Source: Chlorokybus atmophyticus (taxonomy: Eukaryota > Streptophyta > Chlorokybophyceae > Chlorokybales > Chlorokybaceae). From it: a DNA stretch of 64,000 nucleotides. The notes under the pieces were generated by a model that was not told the origin of the DNA, did no database searches, and saw nothing but the letters and a program-made list of their open reading frames with translations. Made by a program: the position numbers and the translations under genes. Location: assembly GCA_009103225.1 (NCBI GenBank), contig RHPI01001965.1, forward strand, positions 506,104-570,103, given 5' to 3'. This document shows, piece by piece, positions 9,916-22,674 of the stretch; position 1 is the stretch's first letter; the number at the start of each line of letters is the position of its first letter.

Positions 9916-12147
9916 ATGGCGGGTGGTGGCGTGGTGGCCAGCCATGGCCTTGCGAAGCACTACAACGGGCGCGTGACGGCCTACGTGGTGTGGTCCTGCA
10001 TTGTCGCGGCCAGCGGGGGACTGCTGTTTGGCTACGACATCGGCGTCACGGGAGGTGTCACATGTGAGTACATGAGCCTGTGCACGTGCACGTGTACTTT
10101 GTCTCACTGCTCAATTGATGGGTCAACTCACTCGCGGCTGTACTCGCAGCAATGCCGGAGTTCCAGCATGTAGGTAGAGTGAGACTTGCTGTAAAGAACC
10201 CTCCTGCTGGCCAAAACACAGCTTACAAGGGGACTCTATGTGTGCGCGTGCACGTGCGTGCGTGTGTATCTCTCTCTCTGTCTCCATCTCTCTCTCCACC
10301 CCACGCAGAAGTTCTTCCCTGAGGTCTACTCCCACCGCTCCGACCCCGCCCGTTCCGCATACTGCCAGTACGACAGCCAAACCCTGCAGCTCTTCACGTC
10401 GTCGCTGTTCCTGGCGGGCGCCGTCGCGTCGTTTCCGGGGTCCTGGATCACACGGTGGTTCGGGAGGACGAGGTCGATGCTGGCAGCGGGACTGTTCTTC
10501 CTGGTGGGGGCCATACTGGACGCAGCGGCACAGGTGAGGAGGGGGGGAGGGGTGTCTGTGGTTGTGGGTGGGGATGTGTGGGTAGGGAAGTGTGGGAGTT
10601 GGGCACTGATGCATTGATGCACTGATACACGTGCACACACACGTGCACGCACATAACCATATACACACGCATATGTGCATGTGTGTATGCATTCGCATGC
10701 TTGCCTCACACACATGCGCATTGTTCGCGTGTGTGTGCGCTTTCCACATACACACAATTGTATGCGAGTGCCTGTGTGCACACTGACGTTAACAATGCCC
10801 TCTTGTCGTACAGAACCTGGGCATGTTGGTTGTCGGCCGTTTATCTCTCGGCGTCGGCGTCGGCATGGCCAACCAGTCCGTCCCCCTCTACCTCTCCGAG
10901 ATCGCTCCCGCCCACCTCCGCGGCGCCTTCAACATCCTCTTCCAGATCGCCACCACCGTCGGCATCCTCGTGGCCCAGCTCGTCAACTACGGGACAAAGA
11001 ACGCCGCGCACGGCTGGAGGATCAGTGTTGGGTTGGCGGGGGTACCTGCTATCATGTTGGCGATAGGTGGGATAGTGTGCCCGGAGACGCCGCATAATCT
11101 GGTGGACTTGGGAAGAGTGGAGGAGGCGAGAAGTGTACTCGCGAAAGTGAGAGGGACGAGTGAAGTGGAAGAGGAGCTGAGGGATATCGTGGCGGTGTCG
11201 GAGAAGGCGAGGGCGGTCACGCATCCGTGGAGGAACCTACTCAAGAGCGAGTACAGGTAGGTGCACCTTTCACAACACTACCACGCATGCACAATGTGAG
11301 CACACAGGAATGCATGAGCACGCGCACACATGCATTACGCACACGCACACACGCACAAACGCGTATGCGCGCTCGTGTACGCGCACAGATGCATGCGTGA
11401 TACGCGTGCAAGCACTTTTGACAATGTTCTTGAGTCTCTCTCACCACTGCCATGCATGCGCATCACCCCCCCTCACCCTTCGCCATCAACACCCTCTCAC
11501 CCACCCCCTCACCCACCCACCCACCCTCCCCCCTGCAGGCCCCAGCTCCTCAACTCCATCGCCATCCCCCTCTTCCAGCAGCTCACCGGCATCAACGCCG
11601 TCATGTTCTACGCTCCGGTCCTCTTCAGCTCCCTCGGTTTCGGCACCTCCTCCTCTCTGTTACAAGCCGTGATCATCGGCGCGGTCAACGTGGTGGCCAC
11701 CTTCGTCTCCGTGGTCACCGTGGACCGGCTCGGACGCAAGGTGTTGTTCCTGGAGGGAGGGGTGCAGATGGCGACGGCGCTGGTGGCGGCGGGGATTGTG
11801 TTGGGAGTCGAGTTTGGAGGGAAGGGGAGCGATACGTTGAGCACGGGGGTGGCGGCACTGGTGCTGGTGATTATATGCGTGTTCGTGAGCGCGTTCGCGT
11901 GGAGCTGGGGACCTCTCGGTTGGCTGGTAAGGGGTGTGAGTCTCTCTCTGTGTCTCTCCCCCTCCCTCCCTTCTACACTCTTTCCTGCTCTCTGTGCGTG
12001 CGTGCGTGCTGTTTGTGCATCATACTGTGTGTGGGTGTGGGTGTGGGTGTGGGTGAGGGTGGGTGTCGCTCTCTTTCACACATGCGCGCAAGCTTGCACG
12101 CACGCAGACACACAGCCAGCCGTATGCTCGCATACGAGCACACACAC

Positions 12148-12203
<56 letters not shown>

Positions 12204-12510
12204 CCNTTCCGAGATCCAGCCCCTCGAGACCCGTTCCGCCGGCCAGGCCGTGACCGTCTCCACCAACTTCCTCCTCACCTTCGTGATCGGGCAGGCCTTC
12301 TTATCGATGCTCTGCGCGATGCGTTTCGGGACGTTCCTGTTCTTCGCGGGGTGGGTCGTCGTCATGACGGCCTACACCGCGATCCTGCTGCCGGAGACCA
12401 AGGGAGTGGCGCTGGAGGAGATGAAGGAGAGGTGGTATGAACATAAGGTGTGGGGGAGGTTCAAGCCGGAGATGACGGGGGGACAGGGAGAGAAGATGGG
12501 GGTGGCGTGA
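9916..12510 (+). CDS. Hexose/H+ symporter, MFS sugar porter of HUP/STP type (6 exons)
   Basis: Plasma-membrane proton-coupled monosaccharide uptake. Exons 9916-10063, 10150-10169, 10309-10533, 10814-11256, 11539-11926 and 12202-12510 join in phase to about 510 residues with twelve expected membrane segments. The N-terminus [20 protein letters not shown] resembles green-algal HUP proteins. Signatures present: [15 protein letters not shown] in TM1, [52 protein letters not shown] and LPETKG near the C-terminus. Exon 2 is a 20-nt microexon encoding MPEFQ, which is needed to join GVTS to the KFFPEVY segment. Base 12206 is N inside the codon following the last 3' splice site; C there gives the expected Pro of VPSE. 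The family is clear. Hexose specificity is inferred from similarity to HUP/STP. Confidence 0.93.
12137..12201. repeat. (CA)n microsatellite abutting the last 3' splice site of the transporter
   Basis: A long run of CA dinucleotides ends in the cacag acceptor at 12201, so the repeat itself supplies the polypyrimidine/acceptor context of the final intron. An N sits five bases downstream at 12206, which suggests reads failed here. Confidence 0.9.
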
Positions 12511-13627
12511 TGAGAGTTGTTTGGCTGCTCTGATACACAAGTGCATGCATTCCCTGTCGCGTAGATGGTGGCCATACGCTAGTGGTGATTGTTGGCTGGG
12601 CCGCTTTGGGATGGTCATCGGAATGGACAGGGTGCACTTTGCAACACATGCGGCGTGCCACACACAACTGGGAGTGACTTGTGTGCGTTGGCTGGGCCAA
12701 GTGCTGGCGTGTGTGTGTGTGTGTGTGTGTGTGCGTGTGCACGCGCGCATTGAATGTGGCACATCTGCAGTGCATGCGCGTGTGGTCTGTCACTTCGTGT
12801 CTGTGATAAATGCACTGTGTAGATGAGCCAGGGCGTGTGTTGTAGTGCTCCTGCTTACAATCTCCGGTGCAAGCCTATAGGCATGCAGCAGTTTGTGTAC
12901 GCCAGTGCCATAAGCAAGTACTGCCATTGCGCCCTGCTTACCGGCACTACATGACAGCACTGTGTACATGTAGCATGTATGTGTGTGTGCACACACTCGT
13001 ATGCGCATGTGTACATGAATGCAGTGCTTGATCAGACTGTCCAACACGATGTACGTGTATGTATGTGCGCATGCCCATCCAATGTGCATGTGTCATGGAG
13101 CATGCACGCGAGCGTGTGCACAAGAATGTGTGTGCGCATATGCGCATGTGTTTGTGTCCCCGAGTGCGCAGGTGCAGGTCCGGGCGCGTGCACGTATGTG
13201 CGTATGTGTGCGTGTGCGCGTTTGTGTGTGTTTGTGTGCGCCAGAATATGCGTGCATGCATGCATGCGTGTATGTGTGCCATACTGTGCGTGTGTGTGCG
13301 TGCGTATGTGCGCATCGAGGTGTAGCTATACGGAGTACATGTGTAGGTATACATGTGTACATGTGTAGCTATATGGAGTGCATCGCAATTTGGATCGATA
13401 TAGTTGACTATAATGATCACGTTGATTGTTGGGTTTACAACGCACATGTACCTTATGTCACATACTGTGCATTGTATGTTCTACAATCGTTCACACATAT
13501 GAAGTGGACACGTGCATTCAAAGAGATCACTTGACACGCGCGTTCGCACACATGCATTTTATGTGATAATCTGGTAATTTGTGATATATATAAAAGATCA
13601 TGTCATGCACGCGACATTGCGGTGAAC
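12511..13627. other. TG/CA-rich intergenic region
   Basis: Dense TG, TGCA and CGTG alternating purine-pyrimidine runs (12710-12750, 12970-13320) produce many spurious Cys/Val/His-rich ORFs on both strands. No real gene is supported. Composition shifts to AT-rich from about 13,370. Confidence 0.7.
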
Positions 13628-14161
13628 CAAGCAATATTCTTGTGCATTGCTGCAATTGTAAAACACGTGCAAGACTTGTTATGGCTACTCAATAATTCAA
13701 CTATTTTTGTGTAATAAATTGCAAATTTGTAATGATTTTTTATCAACTACAATATCGGGTGACGGCCTTGCTTCCAATATTATCATAATCAAATGCAATC
13801 ATGCTTTACTCGCAAGCTGGTTTCGCACCTGGTGATTAGATGATACCATTTTTATCGTAGTGCTATGATTCATTTGTGCTTCCGATAAACACATCTTGTC
13901 AAGTGGCACCATATAGTGCCTTAATAAGCATTGATACTGATGTTTGTTACTTAACATGCGAAAATGTTTATGCCTACCGTATATTCAGTGAATTTTAGAA
14001 AACGATGGATACTCCATGGCATTACGGTCCTATGCACGAGCTATTATATCTAATGACGTCCTCAGATATTACGTAATCAACGCATGAATACGGTCCAACG
14101 AGGCAATATGAAGTTTTAGCCAAATGTGGTGAACATTTGTGTAATGGTTGTTTGATTGAAG
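13628..14161. repeat. 534-bp dispersed direct repeat, copy 2
   Basis: Identical by eye to 2963-3496, same orientation, here in intergenic DNA. Left flank (gcggtgaac) and right flank (gcttctag) share nothing with the flanks of copy 1, so the repeat boundaries are sharp. No ORF, no terminal inverted repeat and no target-site duplication are evident. Confidence 0.9.
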
Positions 14162-15413
14162 GCTTCTAGGTAACCGGTAGTACCATGGTTGGAGTCCACA
14201 TGACTGAGTCATGCCTCCCCAATTGGGAGGCCCCATTGGCCCATGCTGCTCCTGCTTGGTTCATGTACACTGGGCACAACGTTCGCGTCCTCTCAGGCGA
14301 GCAGCGGGCGCGATATTCTTTTGCCCCTTTCCCCGTTTTGCTAGCCAGAGGGCGTGTCTGACGTGGACCAATGTCAACGCGTTCTGGTGGTGTCACGCTG
14401 GAAATACCGCAGGATCATAGAATGGAGACCGATCGGACGGTCAGAAACGGCCTGCACGTCAGCCACAAGCAACACAACGCCAACCCAGAAAAGCAGAAGA
14501 AAAAATCCAAAGAAAAGAAGGAAATTGCGCTCTCATCTATCCATCAGCTTCACGCGAGCAGCGACGTGCACGAAGCGGCAGAGCGGCGGCGGCGGCGGTA
14601 GCCTGGCTGTCAGCCTTGTCGGGGATCACTGATGCTCGTTGTGTATGTGGGAAACACTGTTTAACAGCTGCTTTCGCTGCCTTGGAGAAGATTACATTTG
14701 CCACGACCAGCAGGAAATGGGGTGGTTGAGCAGCTTCCTGGCTGCCAGGGGTCTGATCCCAGCGTCTGGTGGTTTGTGTAGGCAGAGAAGTTGAGTGTGT
14801 GTCACTTGTAGCAGTTAAATTTCTCTTCGCCGTCGCTAGCGATGCTGTGTATGCGTCCAATCACCTCCAGTGCGGCAGTGGTAGGTGCCGGCCCATCCAC
14901 TAGCTACCAATCCTGTGGCCCCTGCGCTGCCTATCGCAAGGTTGGGGAGCTGCTTCTCTATGTCAGCTGTGCGCTACTGCGTTGATCACTGGTGCATAGC
15001 GAACAAGGAACGATTGCACCCTCATGGTTCAGTTGGCCAAGCACTGAGTTTGCATTGCATGCGACAGTGCTAGTACTGCAGCACAACGTTCCATGTCACA
15101 CCTGAAGCACTCCACTCCTGTCTGTGTTTTTGCTTCACAAAACTATGTGTGTGATTATGTACACCTATCCACACACGTAGTTGCAGACACTGCAATTTGC
15201 AGGCATACATGAATGATGGCACTTGAAGTGATGTCCAGTGCGTTGCAGCTATACATCGCTCGAACATTGTCAGTCATGAGGCTGTGCTGGCAGCCGCTAG
15301 GCAGGCCATGTGCACAGTTGTAATTATTTACTAGTAGTGTACACAGCAGTCGAGCCAACCAGGATACGCACAGTGCATGCTCCAAGTCGTGCTCAATCTC
15401 GCCAACTTATGCC
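14162..15413. other. Intergenic region upstream of the KEA gene
   Basis: No family-recognisable coding sequence is seen. A 107-codon minus ORF (14537-14860) lacks any identifiable motif and has an Ala tract from a CGG repeat at about 14583-14598. The distal part probably contains the KEA promoter and 5' UTR. Confidence 0.5.
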
Positions 15414-18400
15414 TTGCAAACCTGTGTTGTGCAGCAGGCTGGTCGTTGTCAACGGGGCCATCGTTCCCCTTCAGTAGCTTTGTCGCTAGTGCACAGTTGT
15501 AGATATGCACCCTTGAGACGATTACACGAGAGCGCTGTCACAAGGGGCAGCTGGCTTGGCAGCACAGCCTCTTTGAGCTTGGACAGTAGGTGGCAGCTTC
15601 CTGATAGTGGTAGTTGCTTTGCCAAGCATAGGCGAAAGCAAATTGCTACATCCACGCAAGCGGTACTGCAAGAAATTGCAACTGTGACTGAGGTTAGTGG
15701 TTGTTGCCAATGCATGCATGCTTGAGCTCGTAATATACTTGTAGCATTATTCCCCTACACATACAGGTGATAGATAATTTGGGTTACGACACATTGACCT
15801 TTTTAGCAGCGACCGTGTTGGTCGTTCCCGTCTTCAAGGCGCTAAATGTTAGCCCAGTGCTGGGCTTCTTGCTGTCTGGGTTCGCATTGAACCAGCTCGG
15901 TGTATTCCGCAATGTCAAAGATATCGAGGAGCTCTCAGAGCTGGGCATCTTGTTTTTGGTAAGAGTTATTTGATGAGTTGTGCTCAGTAAGTGCGTGGAT
16001 TGACTTGCTTGCACATAGATGCAAGTAATTTGGTGACTCTCAATGCCAGTACTACTTGGTTGCAGCGCTTATCACTCCTGTACCAGTCCTCTAATATCCT
16101 GTTTTGCTGCTTAGTTGTTTGAGATGGGTCTGGAGTTGTCTCTCGAGCGACTCAAAGCCCTTGCTAAGTATGCGTTTGGACTAGGTGTCCTTCAGGTTTG
16201 CAGAGTTGCTGGTTGTCTGCTTCCAATGCCTTGTTGGATACAATGTAACAATGGCACTGACGTTACATATTGTCGCAGATTTTGGCGTGCACGCTCATCT
16301 TTACATTGTTTGAGTCACCCCCCAATGCTGCCATCGGCACTCAGATATTGCAGCTTCTTTTTCACGCAACACCAGATTTGGTCAACATCCGTACTATTGA
16401 TGAAGCAGTTGTCATTGGCGCTGCTCTGTCTCTCTCATCTTCAGCATTTGTTCTGCAACTGCTGTCTGAAAGAGGAGAGCTGGCCACGCGTGTAGGTTCA
16501 GCAACCTTGGGCATACTGCTAATGCAGGTACGCAAGTGCCACACAACAGTGAATTACCCAGGCTTCAGTTGTGTTAATGTCAGCGTTGAGGTTTTAAGAC
16601 TTGCATATGCAACCATCCAAGCATGCAGTTAGGTGCGTCTCGTTGCCCTTTGTTTGTCTTCTGTTGCGCGGGGTGGGGGGGTTGGGGCATGTCTTCATGC
16701 GTGCGTGAGTGCTAGTGCACGGAAATGTATGTGTGCGCTTACGATTGCACAGTTTTTGTACTACAGCAATTAGGTCGCTGTGCTAAATTTTGATGGCAAC
16801 CGTGGTGTTTCTTTACCTCGCACAACTGATTGTTCACCGTTGCAGGACATTGCAGTTGTACCTTTACTTGTGATACTGCCTCTCATTGAGGCTGGACCTT
16901 CTGGGGCATCAGCTGGTGGTGGACTCATGTTTTATAAACTTGCAACCACAGCACTGAGGGCACTCGGGGGCCTGGGTGCACTCTTGTTAGCAGGCCGCTT
17001 TGGGCTTCGCAGGCTGTTTGAGGTAAGCACCAGCAAGTCACAACATACTTAGAGTTTCTTGACCAATGAAGCACGTCTATACTTAGGCTCGCTCTGATGA
17101 CAAATTCTGAGCGCAATGCAGGTGGTTGCAAACTCAAGGAGTTCAGAGACTTTCGTGGCCCTGGTGCTCCTGACCGTCGTGGGGACTTCCATATTGACTA
17201 AACAACTAGGTTTCAGTGATACACTGGGTGCCTTCCTAGCGGGTGCAATTCTTGCGGAGACCAACTTCCGTACACAAATTGAGGCTGACATTCGGCCCTT
17301 CCGCGGCCTGCTGCTTGGATTGTTCTTCGTCACTGTGGGGACCTCCATTGATGCGCAGGTTTGTTTGTGCAGTGGTTGGCTCTGGGTCTGCTTGCCAATG
17401 CCATGTTGATTTGCACATGCCTGTCAATTACGATTAAACCCCAGCTGTCGATCACGAATTGCACAACATCCTTAATGGTAGCTTTGTGCCAGCGCTTACC
17501 TTACTGCTTGTGCAGCTATTCATCAAAGAATGGCCGAATATATTTGCCTTGCTTGCTGGCCTACTTGCAATAAAGACAGCGACCATTAGTGCCCTGGGCC
17601 CTGTGTTTGGCCTTTCGCGGGCAGAAAGTGTTCGCACGGGCCTGCTGCTCTCTCAAGGAGGCGAATTTGCATTTGTTGTATTTTCTCTGGCCAATAGGTA
17701 AGCAGGCAATCAGAACACGCTACAGGTACTAGTTATGAAAGTTTTGAAAAGTACCTTTAGACATATGATGCATGTTGCAGGTTAGATGTCTTGCCAGAGG
17801 AGCTGAACCGACTGCTCATCATTGTGGTCGTCCTTTCAATGGCGTTGACGCCAACCTTGAGTGATGTTGGTCGCTGGTTGGCCCGCCGCATAGAGGATTG
17901 GGAGGCGACCCTGCCACCACAACCTGGTATGCCCGCACCCTCCTCAGACTGGACCAATCCCATGCAGCACTGCGTTCAAGAACCGATCGTCATCTGCGGT
18001 TTTGGCCGCCTTGGGCAGGTTTGTTGCAATATTCTTGCTCCTACAGTGGCTGTGTGACGCTCTCTGTATTTTTTGCCAATCCTTTCTGTTATGTGGTTGT
18101 TACCTGATTCACACTGAGAGAAGCGCACGCAACCTTGCTATCAAGCTGTACAAGTGAATGATTTTGAGCTGAATGGGCACAGGTGTTGGCCAACTTTCTG
18201 TCCTCGCCATTGGTTGCAAAGGGAGGAGATGCTAGCGCATTGCCGTACGTTGCATTTGATTTGCAAACCAGGCGGGTTCAGGTGAGTATTCTGTGCTTGA
18301 CTGGCGTCCAAGACCGCGCAGTCCGCACTGTACTTTAAGTCAAGCCGGTTTTGGGGTGCTAGCTCACACTGGTTCACAATGTGGGTTCTGATGCAGGCTG

Positions 18401-19780
18401 CCCGAAGACTTGGTTTCCCAGTGTACTATGGTGATGGCTCCCGCGCAGATGTGTTGCGCACGGTAGGCATCAAACGCCCAAAGGCCATCATGGTAATCTA
18501 CACAAGCAGGAGACGGGCTGTAGACGCCGTTGAAAACCTGCGTGCTTCTTTTCCTTCTGTTCCCATCTATGCAAGAGCCGGCGACCTGAGTCATCTGCTT
18601 GAGCTGCGGGACGCTGGGGCCACTGAGGTGGTGCTTGAGACTGTTGAGGTGAGGTATACGTGCATTGTATACCCTGGGCATCAGCAATGCGTTATATTCG
18701 CCTGCGTCTCTGTGGCATGCATTGTTGCGTAGGTTGCACCTTCAAGCTTATGCGAAGGCCGCATGGTAGAAGTGCTGGAGCAGTAGTCAGCCTGTTCTGA
18801 GCATGACGATGTGTGTTATGTTGCAGACCAGCTTGCAGATGGGGACACTTTTGCTGGAAAACGAAGGCATACTGTCATATGATGTGGCCTTTTTGCGTGA
18901 GGCTTTGCGTCAATCAATGGAGATACGAGCCAGACAGCATGCAGAGACGGAAACGGAGCGGACATCTGCAGATGACATGCAGATGTATGCTTCCAATCAG
19001 GTGCGTCTTCAACTTTTGCTGTGGTGCTGTATTACTTACTAGTAAGTTCTTGTGTATGGCTAGTTTTTTTCCCACCTATTCAAAGGTCATTGCTGCGTGT
19101 GGTACTGGTTGGATGTGGCCCACGTGTCCTTGGATGAGGGGTACAGCTGTTTCTGATAGCGTTCTGAGTTAGTGGTGGAAAGAAGTAACATGAATTTTGT
19201 GTGATTGTGCTTTGGCAGATCACCGCAATCGCAGACAAATTGGCAGTAAGCCCCCGGCCAAGCGACACTGTTGCACTGGCAAGCATGCTTGTCAGTCGGG
19301 CGAGCAGGGCTAACAGACCAATATCAGCAGCCGATCTAAAGCAGCTGCCCAACGCAATGGGCACGGCGCTTGTAGCAAGCGCAGCCATGAATGGTGCTGA
19401 GCAGCAAGCCAGCCAGAAAGACGACACCAGCAAGCACTTACCAGAGGTATGTGGTTCTTTGCCATGCGTCACATCCATGTTGTGTCTATGAGTGCCATGA
19501 GCCACACCTACAAGGGCCTCGTGTGCATGTTTGTGTAAGACACCCTATTAGCTGCCAAGATAATTAACATTGCTTACAGCAGCAGGACAATGGCGCCCAC
19601 CAGACAAACCAGCAGCCACGAGAGTCAAGCACACCTCCAAAAGTGGATCATGGTTACCGGTATGACTCTTCCGAAGATGAGCGAGGTGTCAACTTTTGCA
19701 ACCTCAATGAAGGGGAGCAAGACGACTGGCTTGTTGAGGGGGAAGAGATTGATGAGAATATGGTCGCTGGGAGAGGGTGA
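15414..19780 (+). CDS. KEA: Plastid-type K+/H+ antiporter, KEA family: CPA2 exchanger plus RCK/TrkA-N domain (13 exons)
   Basis: Cation/proton exchange, in plants at the chloroplast envelope or thylakoid. Exons 15414-15692, 15767-15958, 16115-16195, 16279-16527, 16846-17022, 17122-17358, 17516-17697, 17781-18018, 18183-18281, 18397-18648, 18827-19000, 19219-19446 and 19580-19780 join in phase to about 862 residues. The first exon is rich in Ser, Arg and Thr and fits a transit peptide. Exons 2-8 encode the exchanger: SPVLGFLLSGFALN, LFEMGLELSLERLK, GAFLAGAILAETNF, FFVTVGTSIDAQ, LLLSQGGEFAFVVF. The Rossmann motif IVICGFGRLGQ opens the nucleotide-binding RCK domain, which continues with VYYGDGSRADVLR. 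The acidic C-terminal tail lacks a recognised domain. The start at 15414 is the first in-frame ATG of that exon; an upstream exon is possible. Confidence 0.92.
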
Positions 19781-22674
19781 AACGGGATGAGTTCAATTGG
19801 AGGTAGAAAAGGTCGATTGACGTATACTCTTGGCAACGTAGTGCGTATATATAAGTCGCACAACACCTCTGAGCTCCTTGCGGCTACTATGAGAATAAGC
19901 CAGGACGATGGCGCTTGTGGTAAAGCTCGCCCCATCATGATATTATATGCCAGGGTATAAGCGGCGACTTTACACAGCAACAATTACCAGCGCTAACTGA
20001 TAGACAGACTGTGAAATGACAAAATCACAGGTTCAAACAAGGTGTATGCACGGGAAGAATTGGAGCAAGGTATGGTAGTGCAGGTCTGCCTGCGTGTGAT
20101 GGTCTTCATGTGAGTACACGCCTAACCTCTTGACCTTAGCCTGTTGTTGATCGCCATCATGGCCGGCTTAAGTATGATGATAAGCATCATACATATATGC
20201 GTATACGCTTGCTTGTGATTGATTTAATAGTGGGTATCATCATGGTGAATACATCCAACATGCAAGACGCGCAAGAATCTTCGCATCATCTCATGTTTGC
20301 ATTTAATGACCACATGCCATTAACTTGTACTCGTCGCCACAGATGGGCCATTATGCTCTCAATTGGTTGATTATCATATACACATCCACATGTATGTATG
20401 TACACATAGCTTCATCCGCATGCATACTCACGCTCTGTATCAGTGAACATCTTAAAAAGAATGATGTATGTGCTCACTGTGTCACATCATGATGAAGGTC
20501 ACATGTACTACATGTGTATAGCATATGCATAGAGTTACGAAGTAGACATGCAACTGTTTCATATTGCTCGATATACATCCGCATATCCTGCCCGCAATGT
20601 CAACACTTCAATTTTGTTATCCCATTAAACTTTTGCAGAGTCTTTGCTGTTGAAACCCCGCGCGATGGTGAAACGGATTAAACTTTGCTATTGGTGCTCA
20701 TAACTTAACAAATCATCATGTTGACCGATATCAGATACGATGATATCATACGCGAGGATACTAGTCGCATATCATATGTATCATCCATATAATGCAAGGT
20801 TTTGAGTTTGCTGTGGTAAATGCATAAGATGTTATCAACATCTTATTCAGTATATTGAATCAGATGTTGAAATGCATATGGTATTACCGCTTTGTGGCAT
20901 TATATTGCTAATATTTAAAATTCACTCGGCACATTTCTTGCCACACTCCTCTGGCTTGCATCACTTTCACGATTTTAAGTAATGCATGGCATGTAATAAA
21001 CTTGTAACAGCTTGCCGACTATCACGCTGACGACCCTTCAATCCTCTACCCCAACACCCACCGCCAATGACAAGCCTCCAAAAGCACCCTCAGATAGCGT
21101 GGCGCTGCAGGTAGCAGAAAACTAATCGACTCTCATATGTGAACGGAGCTTTTTATATCACAAGTATATTTCAATACTGTATCTCGATGTCGAACTCACA
21201 ACAAAATGTCATCCCTACAAATAGGATTGCCGTTAGAGATCTCACGTGAGCCAAGCGGAGCTCAAATAATAAATGATAAGGTCCTCAACGATCATCTTTG
21301 TGTGATATCGATATACGGTGCCTAGCGATGAGGTACAAAACTTGACATCTGACTATAATGATTGCATATATGAAATAGGACAATAGGCTTAATATGTGGT
21401 TCTACACGCATTGAGACTTACCAAGGCTATACAAAATGTAACACCAAAATAAGCAATGAACCGTAAAACGCAAGTACTACCGTATTAATGTACTTACTTC
21501 ATAAGAATTGTGTTCTTTTTGTATTATTTTAAAATGCAAGATACCCCTATCATTATTGCTCCCATTACCAAAATGGGAGTATGTATAATATGCAGCTTAG
21601 CAATGCAGCTTATAAATGGGGCCTTCGCCAAATTCATGGTTTAACTTTATTCCATTATAATAACACGATGTGATGCAATGTGCTTTGATGCCCCCTCCCC
21701 CGCGCTCCCCCCCGCTCCCGTAAGGGGCCCCCTCTCTCTCGCTCCCCGCCAAAGTATGCTTGTTACACTATCAAGTCTTTTTTAACAGTTGAGGAGCTAA
21801 GTCATGACTACCTCACATGCCCGATGTGTCTTCATGAAACTGCACCTTGTAGGCCCTTACATTGTGGTGTTTCCAATGGTTGAAACAATTCATGATCGGA
21901 TCAAGTGTTTACAATTGGTTTAACAAGAAATTGTCACCTATAGCGTTTAGTCTTTCCATGGCCATTCAAAAGCCCATCACTTAAGAGGCTTGCTGCTAGA
22001 CTCGCTAACATCATCCATTATTGAACATATTGCTATGTGACTACGGCAGCTTCGTTATACACATGCATGCATCATCGTACGCAATTCATCAATTGTTCAA
22101 CACCTTCTATACACATGTGCACTGTACACATTATTTATCTTGATACGCGCAAGATGCTGTATGACAACTTTGGTGTATGTGTAACACGTTTAATTTAAAA
22201 CTCGGCTTACGTAGCTTCACAAATCCATGTACACGTGTTTTCTGCCTTTGCACTCTATGGCAAGTCAACCTCTGTGTGTGAGCATTAAATCGATTCATAC
22301 TTGCACATATCGACCACCACTGATTAACTGCATTGATGTGGCAAACACCACTCAAGTGGAGTTGTCGCAGTATCTCGCATTATATCGTGCAAAAGTGGCA
22401 AACTTGATTGCTGCTGTAGCCCATGTAATGCACATCATTACTCAACACCGATGGAATGAGGGTGGTTATTTGCAATGGCTGAACTCGCACTGCATAAATG
22501 CAGCTCGTATCTAGCTTACTATTGAACAGGGAACTACAATGGGTCCCTTTGCACGACCAATCCATCATCACGTTGCACAATGCAACAACTTTCACGTAAT
22601 GGTATTAATTCAAATATCATGAGAGTAAAAGGTGTGCATCTACAGCCTTTCCTGGTCTGATAAGTTGTGTAGTT
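19781..22674. other. AT-rich intergenic region
   Basis: About 2.9 kb of AT-rich DNA with no ORF carrying a recognisable motif. It contains an LTR-like remnant (21003-21076) and a C-rich tract at about 21690-21750. Otherwise I see nothing in it. Confidence 0.7.
21003..21076. mobile_element. LTR-like remnant related to 47328-47402
   Basis: Begins TGTAACAG and shares with 47328-47402 a block reading ccttcaat, ctaccccaacacccac and then tgacaagcct, with small indels. No second copy, primer-binding site or polypurine tract lies next to it, so it is best read as a diverged solo LTR or fragment. The call rests on the better-preserved relative at 47.3 kb. Confidence 0.4.

Noticed and set aside
12206..12206. 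Possible frameshift or broken codon in the transporter
   Set aside because: It is a single undetermined base beside a (CA)n run. Any value keeps the frame and C gives the expected Pro, so the gene is not treated as damaged.
11452..12509. 352-codon plus-strand ORF, the longest in its area
   Set aside because: It starts in another frame, crosses the intron and only its end coincides with the transporter. The conserved MFS protein is in the spliced exon frame.
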